DNA of 46,111 bases, taken from the IMG/VR virus record IMGVR_UViG_3300021519_000018, positions 1 to 46,111 of that record, one strand, 5' to 3'. The DNA comes from a virus. Below are positions 6,935 to 13,578 of the stretch, in pieces (within the stretch, counting starts at the first letter, position 1; the number at the start of each line of letters is the position of its first letter). The notes under the pieces are model-generated. The model did no database searches. It had not been told where the DNA came from and saw nothing but the letters and a program-made list of their open reading frames with translations. Made by a program: the position numbers and the translations under genes.

Positions 6935-8286
6935 GGCGTGTTTTCTGGTGGTGTAACCATAAGTACGTCTCTTCCCCCTACCGTCTCTCGTGACAGAACT
7001 AGCTGCCCTTCGTCGTGCAGCAACTCTACGAGTCTCCTGAAACGGTCAGCGGTTACTCCTCTGGTGCGCACTGAACGCTGTAGGTCCGTAAAGGAAACTG
7101 GGCCAGCAGCTAACACGTATTCGGTAACGCGACGCTGGTGGCGGTACTCCTTGTCTTCCAGTGCTTCTGTTGCAACCGGCACTGAGAAACGCATGACGTG
7201 GTCGATGTAGCGGCAGGCGCTCTTGAGCGTTTCTTCCTGCACCAGCACCCTTGGCACTCCGTCACCCGGCTGCCAACGGCTGACAGTTTGAACGCCAGCA
7301 AACTTGAGCGCGGTTGCTTGGTAGCGACCGAAGAGCGCGGCTTGTGCTTGCGCTCGGACTGGGTCAACGCGCTCAATAGACGCAATGTCGTCTTTGTGGC
7401 GGGTATACCAAGCAACCCAGTAGTCCACGGCACCGGGGGTAAGTTGCACTGCACCCCAGCTTGAGGAAGGAACGGAACCAAGCTGCACGAGCCATTCCAC
7501 TAACTCGTTTCTTTTTGCTGAGTCAACTGGTGACGGGAGCGGCACCCAACTTGGCGGTGCCCCGTACGGAATAGCCAGCAACCGGCCCATCATGCCCCCA
7601 GACACCGCTTCTTCTCCTAGCTGCTCCTTCCAAGTGTTGAGCGTTACTGTTCCCATCAACGCGCAACTGCAGCGGCTTGGGCGCACGTAGTTTGTGCGGG
7701 TCTGCGAACCCGGCTGGAACCCTGAGTAGATACGCAGCAGCATCTGCCGCGTCTCCCCAAGGAACGAGTAGCCCTTGTCCTGCACCAGCAGGTCCTTGAG
7801 TTCGTCCCAAAGCAGCAGGTGGCACGGTGGCGTTGCTCCTTCGCGTTCCCACTTGTGTGCTTCTTCTGCGTCCTTCGGCCCGAGCAAGTCCAGCAGCCGC
7901 GCTTGCGACATATGGCCACCCGTAATTACCTTGACCAAGTTGTGTTCGTCTTCATCGTCCAACGAAACCCCGCAAAGGTGCTGGTACTGGTAGTTAGCGT
8001 CCCTTGCAACCCTTTCTGCAATTGACAGCGAGGTTGTTTTGTGTGACGTCGCCGACGCGCCAATCAGCGCTGTGTACAACGTAAGGGGTTCTGAGGCGTC
8101 TGCCCACTGCAAGTGAGCCTTCCACCCTATTACCGACGACAGCAGCGTGTAGGCGGCTCCTGCGAAGGCCTCAGGCGGTACCTCAACGTGTCCGTAGTAC
8201 GTGTCGGTGTAGCGCCTGATCCAACCGTCTTCCGGTACGCAGAGTTCTTGAACTGTTCCTTGCGCAATTTCGTACGAGTCACTCAT
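6931..8286 (-). CDS. DUF3987-like primase-helicase ATPase
   Basis: 451 aa, ATG start in an ATGA overlap. An N-terminal region is followed by a RecA-like ATPase core: P-loop-like ASATSHKT (residues 77-84) and Walker B-like LLLWDELKDLL (Asp161-Glu162). The C-terminal 70 or so residues form a winged-helix-type domain (SFTDLQRSVRTRGVTADRFRRLVELL). This layout is that of DUF3987 and related phage or plasmid helicase-like proteins that work with a Toprim primase, which is encoded two genes upstream. The P-loop is unusual: the Gly before Lys is His82. It probably acts as the replicative or loader helicase-like ATPase. Confidence 0.65.
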   Translation of the reverse strand: MSDSYEIAQGTVQELCVPEDGWIRRYTDTYYGHVEVPPEAFAGAAYTLLSSVIGWKAHLQWADASEPLTLYTALIGASATSHKTTSLSIAERVARDANYQYQHLCGVSLDDEDEHNLVKVITGGHMSQARLLDLLGPKDAEEAHKWEREGATPPCHLLLWDELKDLLVQDKGYSFLGETRQMLLRIYSGFQPGSQTRTNYVRPSRCSCALMGTVTLNTWKEQLGEEAVSGGMMGRLLAIPYGAPPSWVPLPSPVDSAKRNELVEWLVQLGSVPSSSWGAVQLTPGAVDYWVAWYTRHKDDIASIERVDPVRAQAQAALFGRYQATALKFAGVQTVSRWQPGDGVPRVLVQEETLKSACRYIDHVMRFSVPVATEALEDKEYRHQRRVTEYVLAAGPVSFTDLQRSVRTRGVTADRFRRLVELLHDEGQLVLSRETVGGRDVLMVTPPENTP

Positions 8287-8506
8287 TCGAAGACGACAAT
8301 AGCGAAAGGCGGCGAGCCAGCTTTACCAGCTCTGGTGAGCATCGGCAAAGTGTTTTGTCGTCTGCTTTGTACAGCGCTGACACAAGTTCTGTCAGTAGAC
8401 CCTTGGGGCCGTTCTCACTTTCGTTCTCGATGATCTTGGACATCAGCGGAAAGTCCTGCACTGCGTGTGCTTTTGAAAGGTTGTTCGCCAGTGTGTCAAG
8501 TCGCAA
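8279..8506 (-). CDS. Small protein between primase and helicase-like ATPase
   Basis: 75 aa. The frame is open further upstream, but that part is arginine-rich shadow of the primase; the TTG at 8506, with GGAG about 8 bases before it, is preferred. Helical, with a short Cys pair (LCRCSPEL) and a basic C-terminal helix. It lies between the primase and the helicase-like ATPase and overlaps the latter by ATGA, so it may be a replication accessory or loader. No family recognised. Confidence 0.55.
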   Translation of the reverse strand: MRLDTLANNLSKAHAVQDFPLMSKIIENESENGPKGLLTELVSALYKADDKTLCRCSPELVKLARRLSLLSSSNE

Positions 8507-8511
8507 TTTGG

Positions 8512-9429
8512 TTAGCTCCCTGCGATTGCTCTTGTAAGTTCCCGCGCTCGCGCGAAATCTTGCCCCTGCAGTTTGTACTGCGGTGGTACGACGCCGCGTG
8601 TCCACGCAACGAGTTCGTACACGTCGGCTGATTCGATACCGCACACCCAGCAACCCCAGCGGTCTTCTCCTACCCACGCGCCGGGTGATTTTCCGTCGTC
8701 GTGAAGCGGGCAAAACGCTTCTCGCGTTTCGCGCCCTGTTGAGTCTGTGCGAGCGGGGCGGTTTGGGAGCTTGGGACATATTGACCGCCATACGAGTAGA
8801 AGATCTGGTTTGTCGCTTCGGATTGGTCTGCGAAACGTTGGGAGTGAAACGCGTAACGGCAACGGTCGCGGAGCAACCGGTGGCGGAAGGTCGTCAATCA
8901 GTAGCGCGATCTTTTCCCAGTCTGCTTCTGCAACTCTGGGAGTACCGGCTTGTAGCCATTCTTTGAGGTCTGAGCCGACGGGCGGCAGTAGCCGCTCTAC
9001 GGTGAGTTCTGTTACGTGTGTCTGCAGTAGCGCCGCGCCCTTGTTCCCGGCGTCGTCGTTGTCGAACGCGCACACGACGCGGTCGATCTGGTAGTCGGTA
9101 ATGAAATCGTTGATCTCTGCGGAGTGCATAGACGCGCCGGGGACTGCTGCAATTGTGTAAGGGCAGTCAGACTGCAGCGCTGCCAGTGCGTCGGTTTCTC
9201 CTTCGCAAAGTAGCAGTGTGAAACGTTGCGTGTCGATCTCTGTCAAAGGAAACCAAAGTGCGCCCTTTGCCTTTGCGCCAGTTGTCCAAAGGCGCGCTCC
9301 CCCCTGCCGGTGGATCTCCTTGTAGGGGTCAATGTACCGTTCTGCTGTAGACCCGTCGGCGTGGTCGTAGTCAAACCAAAGTCGTGGCCCTGTTGTGTAC
9401 CGCACCCCCGCCTCTAGGGCGAGGTCCAT
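8512..9429 (-). CDS. Primase-like protein, Toprim followed by CHC2 zinc finger (reversed domain order)
   Basis: 305 aa from the ATG at 9429, which has AAAAGGG six bases upstream and directly follows the RuvC-like stop; the frame is open to 9603, so a longer form overlapping RuvC is possible. The Toprim domain occupies about residues 65-150: EGETD at 76-80 holds the catalytic Glu, and FDNDDAG near 122-128 the DxD metal site. A linker of about 90 residues follows. The C-terminus holds a CHC2-type zinc finger with Cys240, His243, Cys260 and Cys263. DnaG-type primases have the zinc finger first and Toprim later; here the order is reversed. It should synthesise primers with the DUF3987-like ATPase. 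Confidence 0.75.
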   Translation of the reverse strand: MDLALEAGVRYTTGPRLWFDYDHADGSTAERYIDPYKEIHRQGGARLWTTGAKAKGALWFPLTEIDTQRFTLLLCEGETDALAALQSDCPYTIAAVPGASMHSAEINDFITDYQIDRVVCAFDNDDAGNKGAALLQTHVTELTVERLLPPVGSDLKEWLQAGTPRVAEADWEKIALLIDDLPPPVAPRPLPLRVSLPTFRRPIRSDKPDLLLVWRSICPKLPNRPARTDSTGRETREAFCPLHDDGKSPGAWVGEDRWGCWVCGIESADVYELVAWTRGVVPPQYKLQGQDFARARELTRAIAGS

Positions 9430-9430
9430 A

Positions 9431-10030
9431 TCAAGCCCTTTTCGCGCGAACCACGCGCGTGTTAGCTCCCGGTGATTTTGGCTTGGCCCGTGCTTTAGCT
9501 CTTGCGCGGGTTGGGCTTGCCTGTGCCCGGTGTGATCCTCGGGCTGCGATTGCGATGAGTATTGAGTCAACTTCGTCCTGTGGTGTGTCGGGTTCTGCAC
9601 CAAGTTCTGTTGCGCGTTCCGTAAGTGCTGCCTTAGAGGCTGAGCGTTCTAGCCCACACTTCTCGCGCCAGTCCGGCGGCAGGAACCTGAGAATCTCAAC
9701 TGTCGGAAACTGTTGCCGCGTTGCTTGGTGCACTGCTCCTGCGCAGTACGAAAGCTCTAGTGCTGTCTTTGCGTTGATACCGAGAAACATTCTTTCGATA
9801 CCAACAACCTTGAGTTTATAAGTGACACCGTCTGTCTCTGAGCGCGCGTCGAGGGTCTCTTTGAGGATCCTGAGCTGCTTAGAGATCTGTGTGTCTCGCC
9901 AACCCTTGTCTGGCTCGTTGATCTTGAGGATCCCGTGCCACTTGATCCCACCGTCCAGTAGGTCTACAAACGCAAACCCAATGAGCTTTGTGCTTGGGTC
10001 AAGTCCGAGTACTAAGTCAACTGTTGTCAC
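9431..10030 (-). CDS. RuvC-like Holliday-junction resolvase
   Basis: 199 aa. The GTG start at 10030 places the first catalytic motif at the N-terminus and overlaps the upstream gene by 14 bases. RuvC/RNase H fold signatures: Asp11 in LGLDPSTK, Glu79 in VVGIERMF, and a C-terminal DEVDSILIA (Asp152 and Asp155). The last 40 residues are Lys/Arg/Ala-rich and probably bind DNA. It should resolve branched DNA before packaging. It sits beside the primase and the Cas4-like nuclease. Confidence 0.8.
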   Translation of the reverse strand: MTTVDLVLGLDPSTKLIGFAFVDLLDGGIKWHGILKINEPDKGWRDTQISKQLRILKETLDARSETDGVTYKLKVVGIERMFLGINAKTALELSYCAGAVHQATRQQFPTVEILRFLPPDWREKCGLERSASKAALTERATELGAEPDTPQDEVDSILIAIAARGSHRAQASPTRARAKARAKPKSPGANTRVVRAKRA

Positions 10031-10217
10031 TAAACCTCGGCAGTCGGTCGAGGGTCTGGGCGTAGTGCCGACCCGTTTCAACGCGGCGAACCAAAGGGTT
10101 CATTTGCCGGGTTTTGTTTGTGTGTAGACAACGTAGACAACGATCACCGTCGTAGTGAATCGACAACGGTTCTGAGCAGTACGTACACGCCCTACCCGCT
10201 GGGTAGATTTGCAGCAA
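10017..10217 (-). CDS. Small zinc-ribbon protein
   Basis: 66 aa, TTG start with AAAGG about 8 bases upstream. A four-cysteine ribbon (CTYC near residues 11-14, CLRC near 27-30) should bind one zinc ion. The basic C-terminal part (VRRVETGRHYAQTLDRL) may contact DNA or RNA. It overlaps the RuvC-like gene, suggesting coupled expression and perhaps a shared task. Confidence 0.6.
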   Translation of the reverse strand: MLQIYPAGRACTYCSEPLSIHYDGDRCLRCLHTNKTRQMNPLVRRVETGRHYAQTLDRLPRFSDNS

Positions 10218-10222
10218 CGCAG

Positions 10223-10408
10223 TTACCTTTCTGTTCTGTGTTGGAAATCTGCGGGTGGGCGAAAGTCCTCAAGCCACACAAAGTCAGGTCGCTGACGACC
10301 AAACCGCCAGTGACGCCAGCTCTGCCAAAGCGTCCACACGGAATCTTGTGAGTCGCGCGTGACAATGCCTTTGTAAGGCCGTGGCTCAGTCGGTGGTGTC
10401 GTCTTCAA
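10223..10408 (-). CDS. Small Trp-rich basic protein
   Basis: 61 aa from a TTG that overlaps the mIHF-like gene by 23 bases. It contains five Trp in a short space (VWTLWQSWRHWRF, then VWLEDF). No known motif and no membrane segment. The frame fills the gap between two good genes on the same strand and is likely real, but the start is uncertain. Confidence 0.45.
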   Translation of the reverse strand: MKTTPPTEPRPYKGIVTRDSQDSVWTLWQSWRHWRFGRQRPDFVWLEDFRPPADFQHRTER

Positions 10409-10757
10409 TTTGTACGGTTGTCAGCAGCTGTGGTGCAAGCAGTTCAATTAGGCCAAGACGCCAGCCCGGAGTAAGCGCTTGCAGAGACGTTTCTTGTGGG
10501 ATCCCAAGCTGGGCAAGCCGCCTGTTTACTGCGACGTCTCCCCAGTGCGGGATAGACCGCAACACGGCGTTGATGCGCCACGTCTTGGTCCAGTCTGGTG
10601 GGTTGCCGACGATCATTGCAACGGTTGTTGCAACCTCGTGTTCGTCGCGCAGTCTCCAATCGCGCTTGATATTGCTGCGGAGACGGCGAATCTCGTTTGC
10701 GTGGCCAAGCGCGTTCAGCCGCTGGTTTTCAATCGCTTTGTCAAAGTTATACGGCAA
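10386..10757 (-). CDS. Mycobacterial integration-host-factor-like (mIHF) DNA-binding protein
   Basis: 123 aa from a TTG at 10757 with AGGA just upstream, overlapping the nuclease stop by 11 bases. The layout matches actinobacterial IHF: a basic N-terminal helix (HANEIRRLRSNIKR), then a core with an S13-like helix-two-turn-helix (TWRINAVLRSIPHWGDVAVNRRLAQLGI) and a final helix (GWRLGLIELL). These proteins bend or coat DNA and occur in actinobacteria and their phages. It is a strong pointer to the host phylum. Here it may serve replication, packaging or transcription control. Confidence 0.6.
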   Translation of the reverse strand: MPYNFDKAIENQRLNALGHANEIRRLRSNIKRDWRLRDEHEVATTVAMIVGNPPDWTKTWRINAVLRSIPHWGDVAVNRRLAQLGIPQETSLQALTPGWRLGLIELLAPQLLTTVQIEDDTTD

Positions 10758-11451
10758 AGTCGTCCTGTTCGGGCGGGAAGCAAGTGTCTGCGTACGGGCA
10801 GCAAATCTCTGTCCGCTGGCCACACGGTGCCTCAAAGTCGTAATAGCGGGCCTTAGTGGTTGCTTGTGCGCGGTTCTCGCACATACCCCGGGGGGGTATA
10901 CCGCCAATCATCTTTTCGGCGCGTTCCGTAAGTTCTGCAATACGGTCGGCGTCAGGAAACGGAATCACAAACCGCTTTGGTTCCTTGCCGTACTTGTCGA
11001 GTAGCACCATCTCGCCTTCCCACTCAGCGCCTCCGCACTGAAGGGACATCTGGTACTGATACCAGTTGAGTTGTGCAAGGTGGTACGGGGCCGGTTTCGC
11101 GTAACCCGTAAACTTGATCTCTATGATTCGCTTGAGGCAGTAGTCCACTGCGTCGGGGTGGCAGGTCCCACCGTAACCGTTATCAAGCTCCTGACCGTGC
11201 AGCAGCTGTTCGCCGTCGTAGTCACGCGCAAGCTCAATAAAGCGCTCTTCTGCAGCGTGGCCTGAGTAGAACATTACTTCTCTGCCGATTGGCCCTCGGA
11301 CGCGTTCCTCTTGTGGGATACGGACTTCGTTCCACGAGTAACGGGCACACGCGCCAAGCATTGAAGGTCGGAGTTCCCCTGTCGGCGGTGTCCATTCCTT
11401 CGTGCTAGCCAGTTCGGGTTCCGTCCTTGTCTGGACAGTGAGCGTTGCCAA
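10747..11451 (-). CDS. Cas4/RecB-family PD-(D/E)XK exonuclease
   Basis: 234 aa from a TTG at 11451 with AAGGGGA upstream. Nuclease motifs: HPDAVDY with Asp100, and IIEIKF with Glu111 and Lys113, followed by a helix LAQLNWYQYQM typical of RecB-family nucleases. A single N-terminal Cys (Cys35, LGACARYSW) and a C-terminal cluster (Cys210, Cys217/218, Cys224) fit the iron-sulphur cluster of Cas4-like exonucleases. It probably processes DNA ends in recombination-dependent replication with SSB and the RuvC-like resolvase. No CRISPR genes or arrays are nearby. Confidence 0.75.
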   Translation of the reverse strand: MATLTVQTRTEPELASTKEWTPPTGELRPSMLGACARYSWNEVRIPQEERVRGPIGREVMFYSGHAAEERFIELARDYDGEQLLHGQELDNGYGGTCHPDAVDYCLKRIIEIKFTGYAKPAPYHLAQLNWYQYQMSLQCGGAEWEGEMVLLDKYGKEPKRFVIPFPDADRIAELTERAEKMIGGIPPRGMCENRAQATTKARYYDFEAPCGQRTEICCPYADTCFPPEQDDFAV

Positions 11452-11544
11452 AGTAGTTCCCCTTACGGTAGGACTACTCGCGCCCTGTCTGTAAGCAGGT
11501 GTCGGTAGTACTACCAGTTTGTGTGGTGTGGTACAAGCGGTGAG
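11452..11544 (-). promoter_or_regulatory. Intergenic region with a 12-bp palindrome
   Basis: The perfect palindrome GGTAGTACTACC lies at 11504-11515, next to an ACCACACCACACAAAC stretch (minus strand) that resembles the hairpin leaders at 21.4 and 22.1 kb. The ribosome binding site AAGGGGA for the nuclease gene lies at the left end. The palindrome suits a dimeric repressor. No -35/-10 pair was identified. Confidence 0.4.
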
Positions 11545-11610
11545 CTACCAGCTTGCAATTATGAAGATCAAACACGCGACAAGTATTAGTGCCTCCACGG
11601 CAACAACCAC
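11545..11610 (-). CDS. Possible 21-residue membrane micro-protein
   Basis: Reading from a GTG at 11610 (another GTG at 11598) gives one almost wholly hydrophobic helix, EALILVACLIFIIASW, ending at TAG. It starts three bases after the stop of the 279-aa gene. The ribosome binding site is weak. Two firmer small membrane proteins occur elsewhere in this block (14910-14996, 20907-21014), which makes this one worth listing, but it may be chance. Confidence 0.3.
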   Translation of the reverse strand: MVVAVEALILVACLIFIIASW

Positions 11611-11612
11611 CG

Positions 11613-12452
11613 TTAGCTTGTCAGTGCGTTTGCCGCTGCTGCGGCTGCGCCCTTGTAGGCAACCCAGCACGAGTCAAGCAAAGCTGAAATCTCAGCGTGC
11701 TGTTCGTCTGGCACGGTTCCTGCAATAGGCTTTACGTCGATCTGGACGCTGTAGTACGGGCCGTCGGCGCGAGTCAGCGAAAGCTTGAATACGCAATCGG
11801 TGGGCTTGAGGCCCATAGTGCGCATACGGTTGACTGCGAGAGTGAACACGCCACGGCGCTGGTTGATCTCTGCGTTCTTGAACGTTACGAGCACTGGTGT
11901 GGACTTTTCTACGTCGTACGCCAGTAGCGTCTGAAGGTCGTCGCACGTTCCTGCGCCAAAGCCGCGGCGCTGGCAGTTGAGGCAGCTTCGCGTGTGGACG
12001 TCGTCTTGTGCGTCAGCGTCGATCCAGCCGTAGCCAGTCTTGCCGTCAGGTGAGGCACAGGACGCTTCGTGCGGAGTCTTCGGGTCGTACGGCATCCCGT
12101 AGTACGACTTTGACAGTTGCGAGCCGCGCGGCACGAGGAACACTGACTCGCGTTCTTCGGCGTCACCCTCTAAGACGATGATTCCCTTGGAACGGTTGAT
12201 CCGCAACGAAAGCGCCTGAAACGGCACCGAGTCTGAGAAACCGTCGTCGTAGTCGTCAATAGTTGCCAATTCGCCCGCTGGCGACAGTTCTGCCAACGAG
12301 CTGGTTGTGGCGCTTGCCGGAAATACCCCGTCTTGGTGGATTAGACCGGGGGGGGTTGGGAGCGACGGGATCTGAAGCGGGTCGATTGCTGGGTCGGTAG
12401 GCGGTGTAGTGGGAGAGGGCGAATGGGAGGTCTTGCTCTCGGACGTACTCAA
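11613..12452 (-). CDS. Cys-containing phage protein, unknown (possible ssDNA- or recombination-associated)
   Basis: 279 aa if begun at the TTG at 12452. The first 60 residues are Pro/Ser/Thr-rich and disordered and overlap the upstream gene in another frame for 197 bases. The folded part begins near residue 70. It contains a Cys group (HEASCASPDGK, SCLNCQRRGFGAGTC) that may bind zinc, then a beta-rich region (TPVLVTFKNAEI, PYYSVQIDVKPI) and an Ala-rich tail. It sits just upstream of the Cas4-like nuclease. No family was named with confidence; a start further in, at GTG of SDSVPF, is possible. Confidence 0.55.
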   Translation of the reverse strand: MSTSESKTSHSPSPTTPPTDPAIDPLQIPSLPTPPGLIHQDGVFPASATTSSLAELSPAGELATIDDYDDGFSDSVPFQALSLRINRSKGIIVLEGDAEERESVFLVPRGSQLSKSYYGMPYDPKTPHEASCASPDGKTGYGWIDADAQDDVHTRSCLNCQRRGFGAGTCDDLQTLLAYDVEKSTPVLVTFKNAEINQRRGVFTLAVNRMRTMGLKPTDCVFKLSLTRADGPYYSVQIDVKPIAGTVPDEQHAEISALLDSCWVAYKGAAAAAANALTS

Positions 12453-12600
12453 GGTCTAGCTCCTCTAGCTGGGAAGGTGTGAACGTTGGTTCTCTTGCAA
12501 GCCAGTAAGCGGTGGAGTCTCCGTAGATTCCGAACGCTTGCCAGCTGGAACGCGGGGCTTGTACGTCTGAAATCAACGCACCCCGCGCGTAATAGCTCAC
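12256..12600 (-). CDS. Unknown protein overlapping the next gene
   Basis: 114 aa, GTG start in a GTGA overlap with the upstream stop. The N-terminal half looks folded (WQAFGIYGDSTAYWLAREP). The C-terminal half is Pro/Arg/Ser-rich and coincides with the 197-base overlap with the 279-aa gene. Either this tail is a read-out of overlapping coding or the downstream gene starts later. No known domain. Confidence 0.5.
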   Translation of the reverse strand: MSYYARGALISDVQAPRSSWQAFGIYGDSTAYWLAREPTFTPSQLEELDLEYVREQDLPFALSHYTAYRPSNRPASDPVAPNPPRSNPPRRGISGKRHNQLVGRTVASGRIGNY

Positions 12601-12941
12601 TGAAGCGAGCTGAGTTCTATGACGAGTGATTCGTGCGCTTTGTCTGCACTTTCTCTATTAGTAGACAGACGCCGCGCTAATACGTTGCTTTCGTCGAATA
12701 CGAGTGTCTCGTAAAGGAGTGGCGGGCGCTGTGTTGGGTGTAGCGAGTACCCAAGGAACACGGTCGAAACAAGTTTGTGTGTGTCGGGTTCGTCCGGATC
12801 GGCAACGCGCGTCGTTGCAACGACGACGTCGTGGCCGTCGAGCCAAGTTGCCCAGTCGGCGACTGACCCGACCCACGCGACTGGTTCACCGTTGTCTGTC
12901 TCTTGCCAGTAGCGCTGCACTGACGAGTGGTCACGGCTCAA
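12597..12941 (-). CDS. Unknown phage protein
   Basis: 114 aa from a TTG at 12941 that overlaps the upstream stop as TTGA; a GTG at 12980 in frame would give a longer form. Mixed alpha/beta: EPVAWVGSVADWATWLDGHDVVVATTRV could be the core of a small nucleotide- or sugar-binding fold, followed by a VFLGYSLHPTQRPPLLYETLVF segment. No catalytic motif recognised. Coupled to both neighbours. Confidence 0.55.
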   Translation of the reverse strand: MSRDHSSVQRYWQETDNGEPVAWVGSVADWATWLDGHDVVVATTRVADPDEPDTHKLVSTVFLGYSLHPTQRPPLLYETLVFDESNVLARRLSTNRESADKAHESLVIELSSLQ

Positions 12942-13249
12942 AGTAGCACCGGCGTCTCGGCTCCCGCGGCTCCACGCCACGTAGAAAAGCCAGCAGCAAC
13001 GTGCTCTCGGATCCCGTGTTCCAGTATCTCAAGGTCTCTTGCTGCTTTACGTAGTGACTGCGACGTGTTCTGCAGTGCTTTGGCGTGGGCTTCACTGAAG
13101 CTCGCGGTTTTGGTAAGAATTGTGATCTGGCCCGCTGCCTCGCTGATTGCTTTGCGGGCTTGGGCTACTGTGGCCGCGCCAACCTCTGGTTTGGTTGGTT
13201 CGTGCGAGGCGTCGAAGGCGGAGCGCAGCGCTGCGAGGTTGTCGGTCAC
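12938..13249 (-). CDS. Helical coiled-coil protein
   Basis: 103 aa from a GTG at 13249, which overlaps the stop of the 28-aa peptide upstream as GTGA. The frame is open further upstream, but that part lies in the repeat-rich control region. The protein is almost entirely helical (AATVAQARKAISEAAGQI, SFSEAHAKALQNTSQSL, KAARDLEILEHGIREH), so it probably forms a coiled-coil bundle. Position next to the control region suggests an early product. No family recognised. Confidence 0.55.
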   Translation of the reverse strand: MTDNLAALRSAFDASHEPTKPEVGAATVAQARKAISEAAGQITILTKTASFSEAHAKALQNTSQSLRKAARDLEILEHGIREHVAAGFSTWRGAAGAETPVLL

Positions 13250-13332
13250 GTTGATCTCAACGAAGATAGCACTTGGCGTCCTTGTCTGTCCGGTAGAATC
13301 CGTTGTACACGGTTGCACTTGGAGTTGCACAT
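13246..13332 (-). CDS. 28-residue basic peptide, first gene left of the control region
   Basis: ATG start with a strong AAAGGAG nine bases upstream; the stop overlaps the next start as GTGA. The peptide starts MCNSKCNRVQ and is Arg/Gln-rich (ILPDRQGRQV). Its Cys-Asn N-terminus is encoded by the GTGCAAC repeats, and its middle contains the 14-base repeat TCCTTGTCTGTCCG in antisense. It may be a leader peptide that couples translation of the 103-aa gene or a small regulator. Confidence 0.5.
   Translation of the reverse strand: MCNSKCNRVQRILPDRQGRQVLSSLRST
13279..13292 (+). repeat. 14-base dispersed repeat, copy 1
   Basis: TCCTTGTCTGTCCG. Identical copies at 13615-13628 and 18731-18744; copies 1 and 2 share three further bases on the left (GCG). 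Copies 1 and 3 lie just upstream of or inside small leftward leaders; copy 2 lies inside the HNH gene. Confidence 0.6.
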
Positions 13333-13550
13333 TGGAAAGGGCTCCTTTGCAGGGTGTTGTTGAAAGTTGTGCAAGTTGTGCAAATTGTGCAGGTGTCCCT
13401 TCCCTCGTAGTCCTAAGCGCGGAAAACGTAGTCTTGGAGTGTTGGTGTGTGTTTTTGTACAACTTTGTAATAAATAGTGCTATATAGCAGGTAAAAGACA
13501 GATTCTGCGATGTGCAATCGCGTGTGCAACGCTGCACAATCGTGTGCAAC
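13302..13550. promoter_or_regulatory. Divergent control region with clustered TGTGCAAC repeats
   Basis: About 250 bases between the leftward peptide gene and the rightward HNH gene hold about ten copies of an 8-base motif TTGTGCA(A) or GTGCAAY, in both orientations. They lie at about 13302, 13311, 13324, 13366, 13375, 13384, 13511, 13523, 13533 and 13542, with a related TTGTACAA at 13455. The copies flank an A/T-rich core at 13467-13500. The arrangement suits a multi-site operator or an iteron-type origin. No DnaA box (TTATCCACA) was seen. Confidence 0.5.
13478..13488. promoter_or_regulatory. Palindromic TATATA core, candidate -10
   Basis: GCTATATAGC at 13479-13488 is a perfect palindrome. 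With the preceding T it gives an extended -10 (TGCTATATA) on the plus strand, about 90 bases before the HNH start, and could also serve the minus strand. A TTGTAC at 13455-13460 is a poor-spacing -35 candidate (20 bases). Confidence 0.4.
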
Positions 13551-13578
13551 TTCCTACACAATCTACGGAAAAGCGACT

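Noticed and set aside
8507-8791. N-terminal extension of the 75-aa gene
   Set aside because: Arg-rich shadow of the primase zinc-finger region; the TTG at 8506 has a ribosome binding site.
10747-11451. CRISPR-linked Cas4
   Set aside because: The nuclease is Cas4-like, but no repeats, spacers or other cas genes exist in the window; it is read as a phage recombination nuclease.
13256-13578. Longer N-termini for the 103-aa gene and for the HNH gene
   Set aside because: Both extensions run through the repeat-rich control region and have no ribosome binding site at their first start codon.
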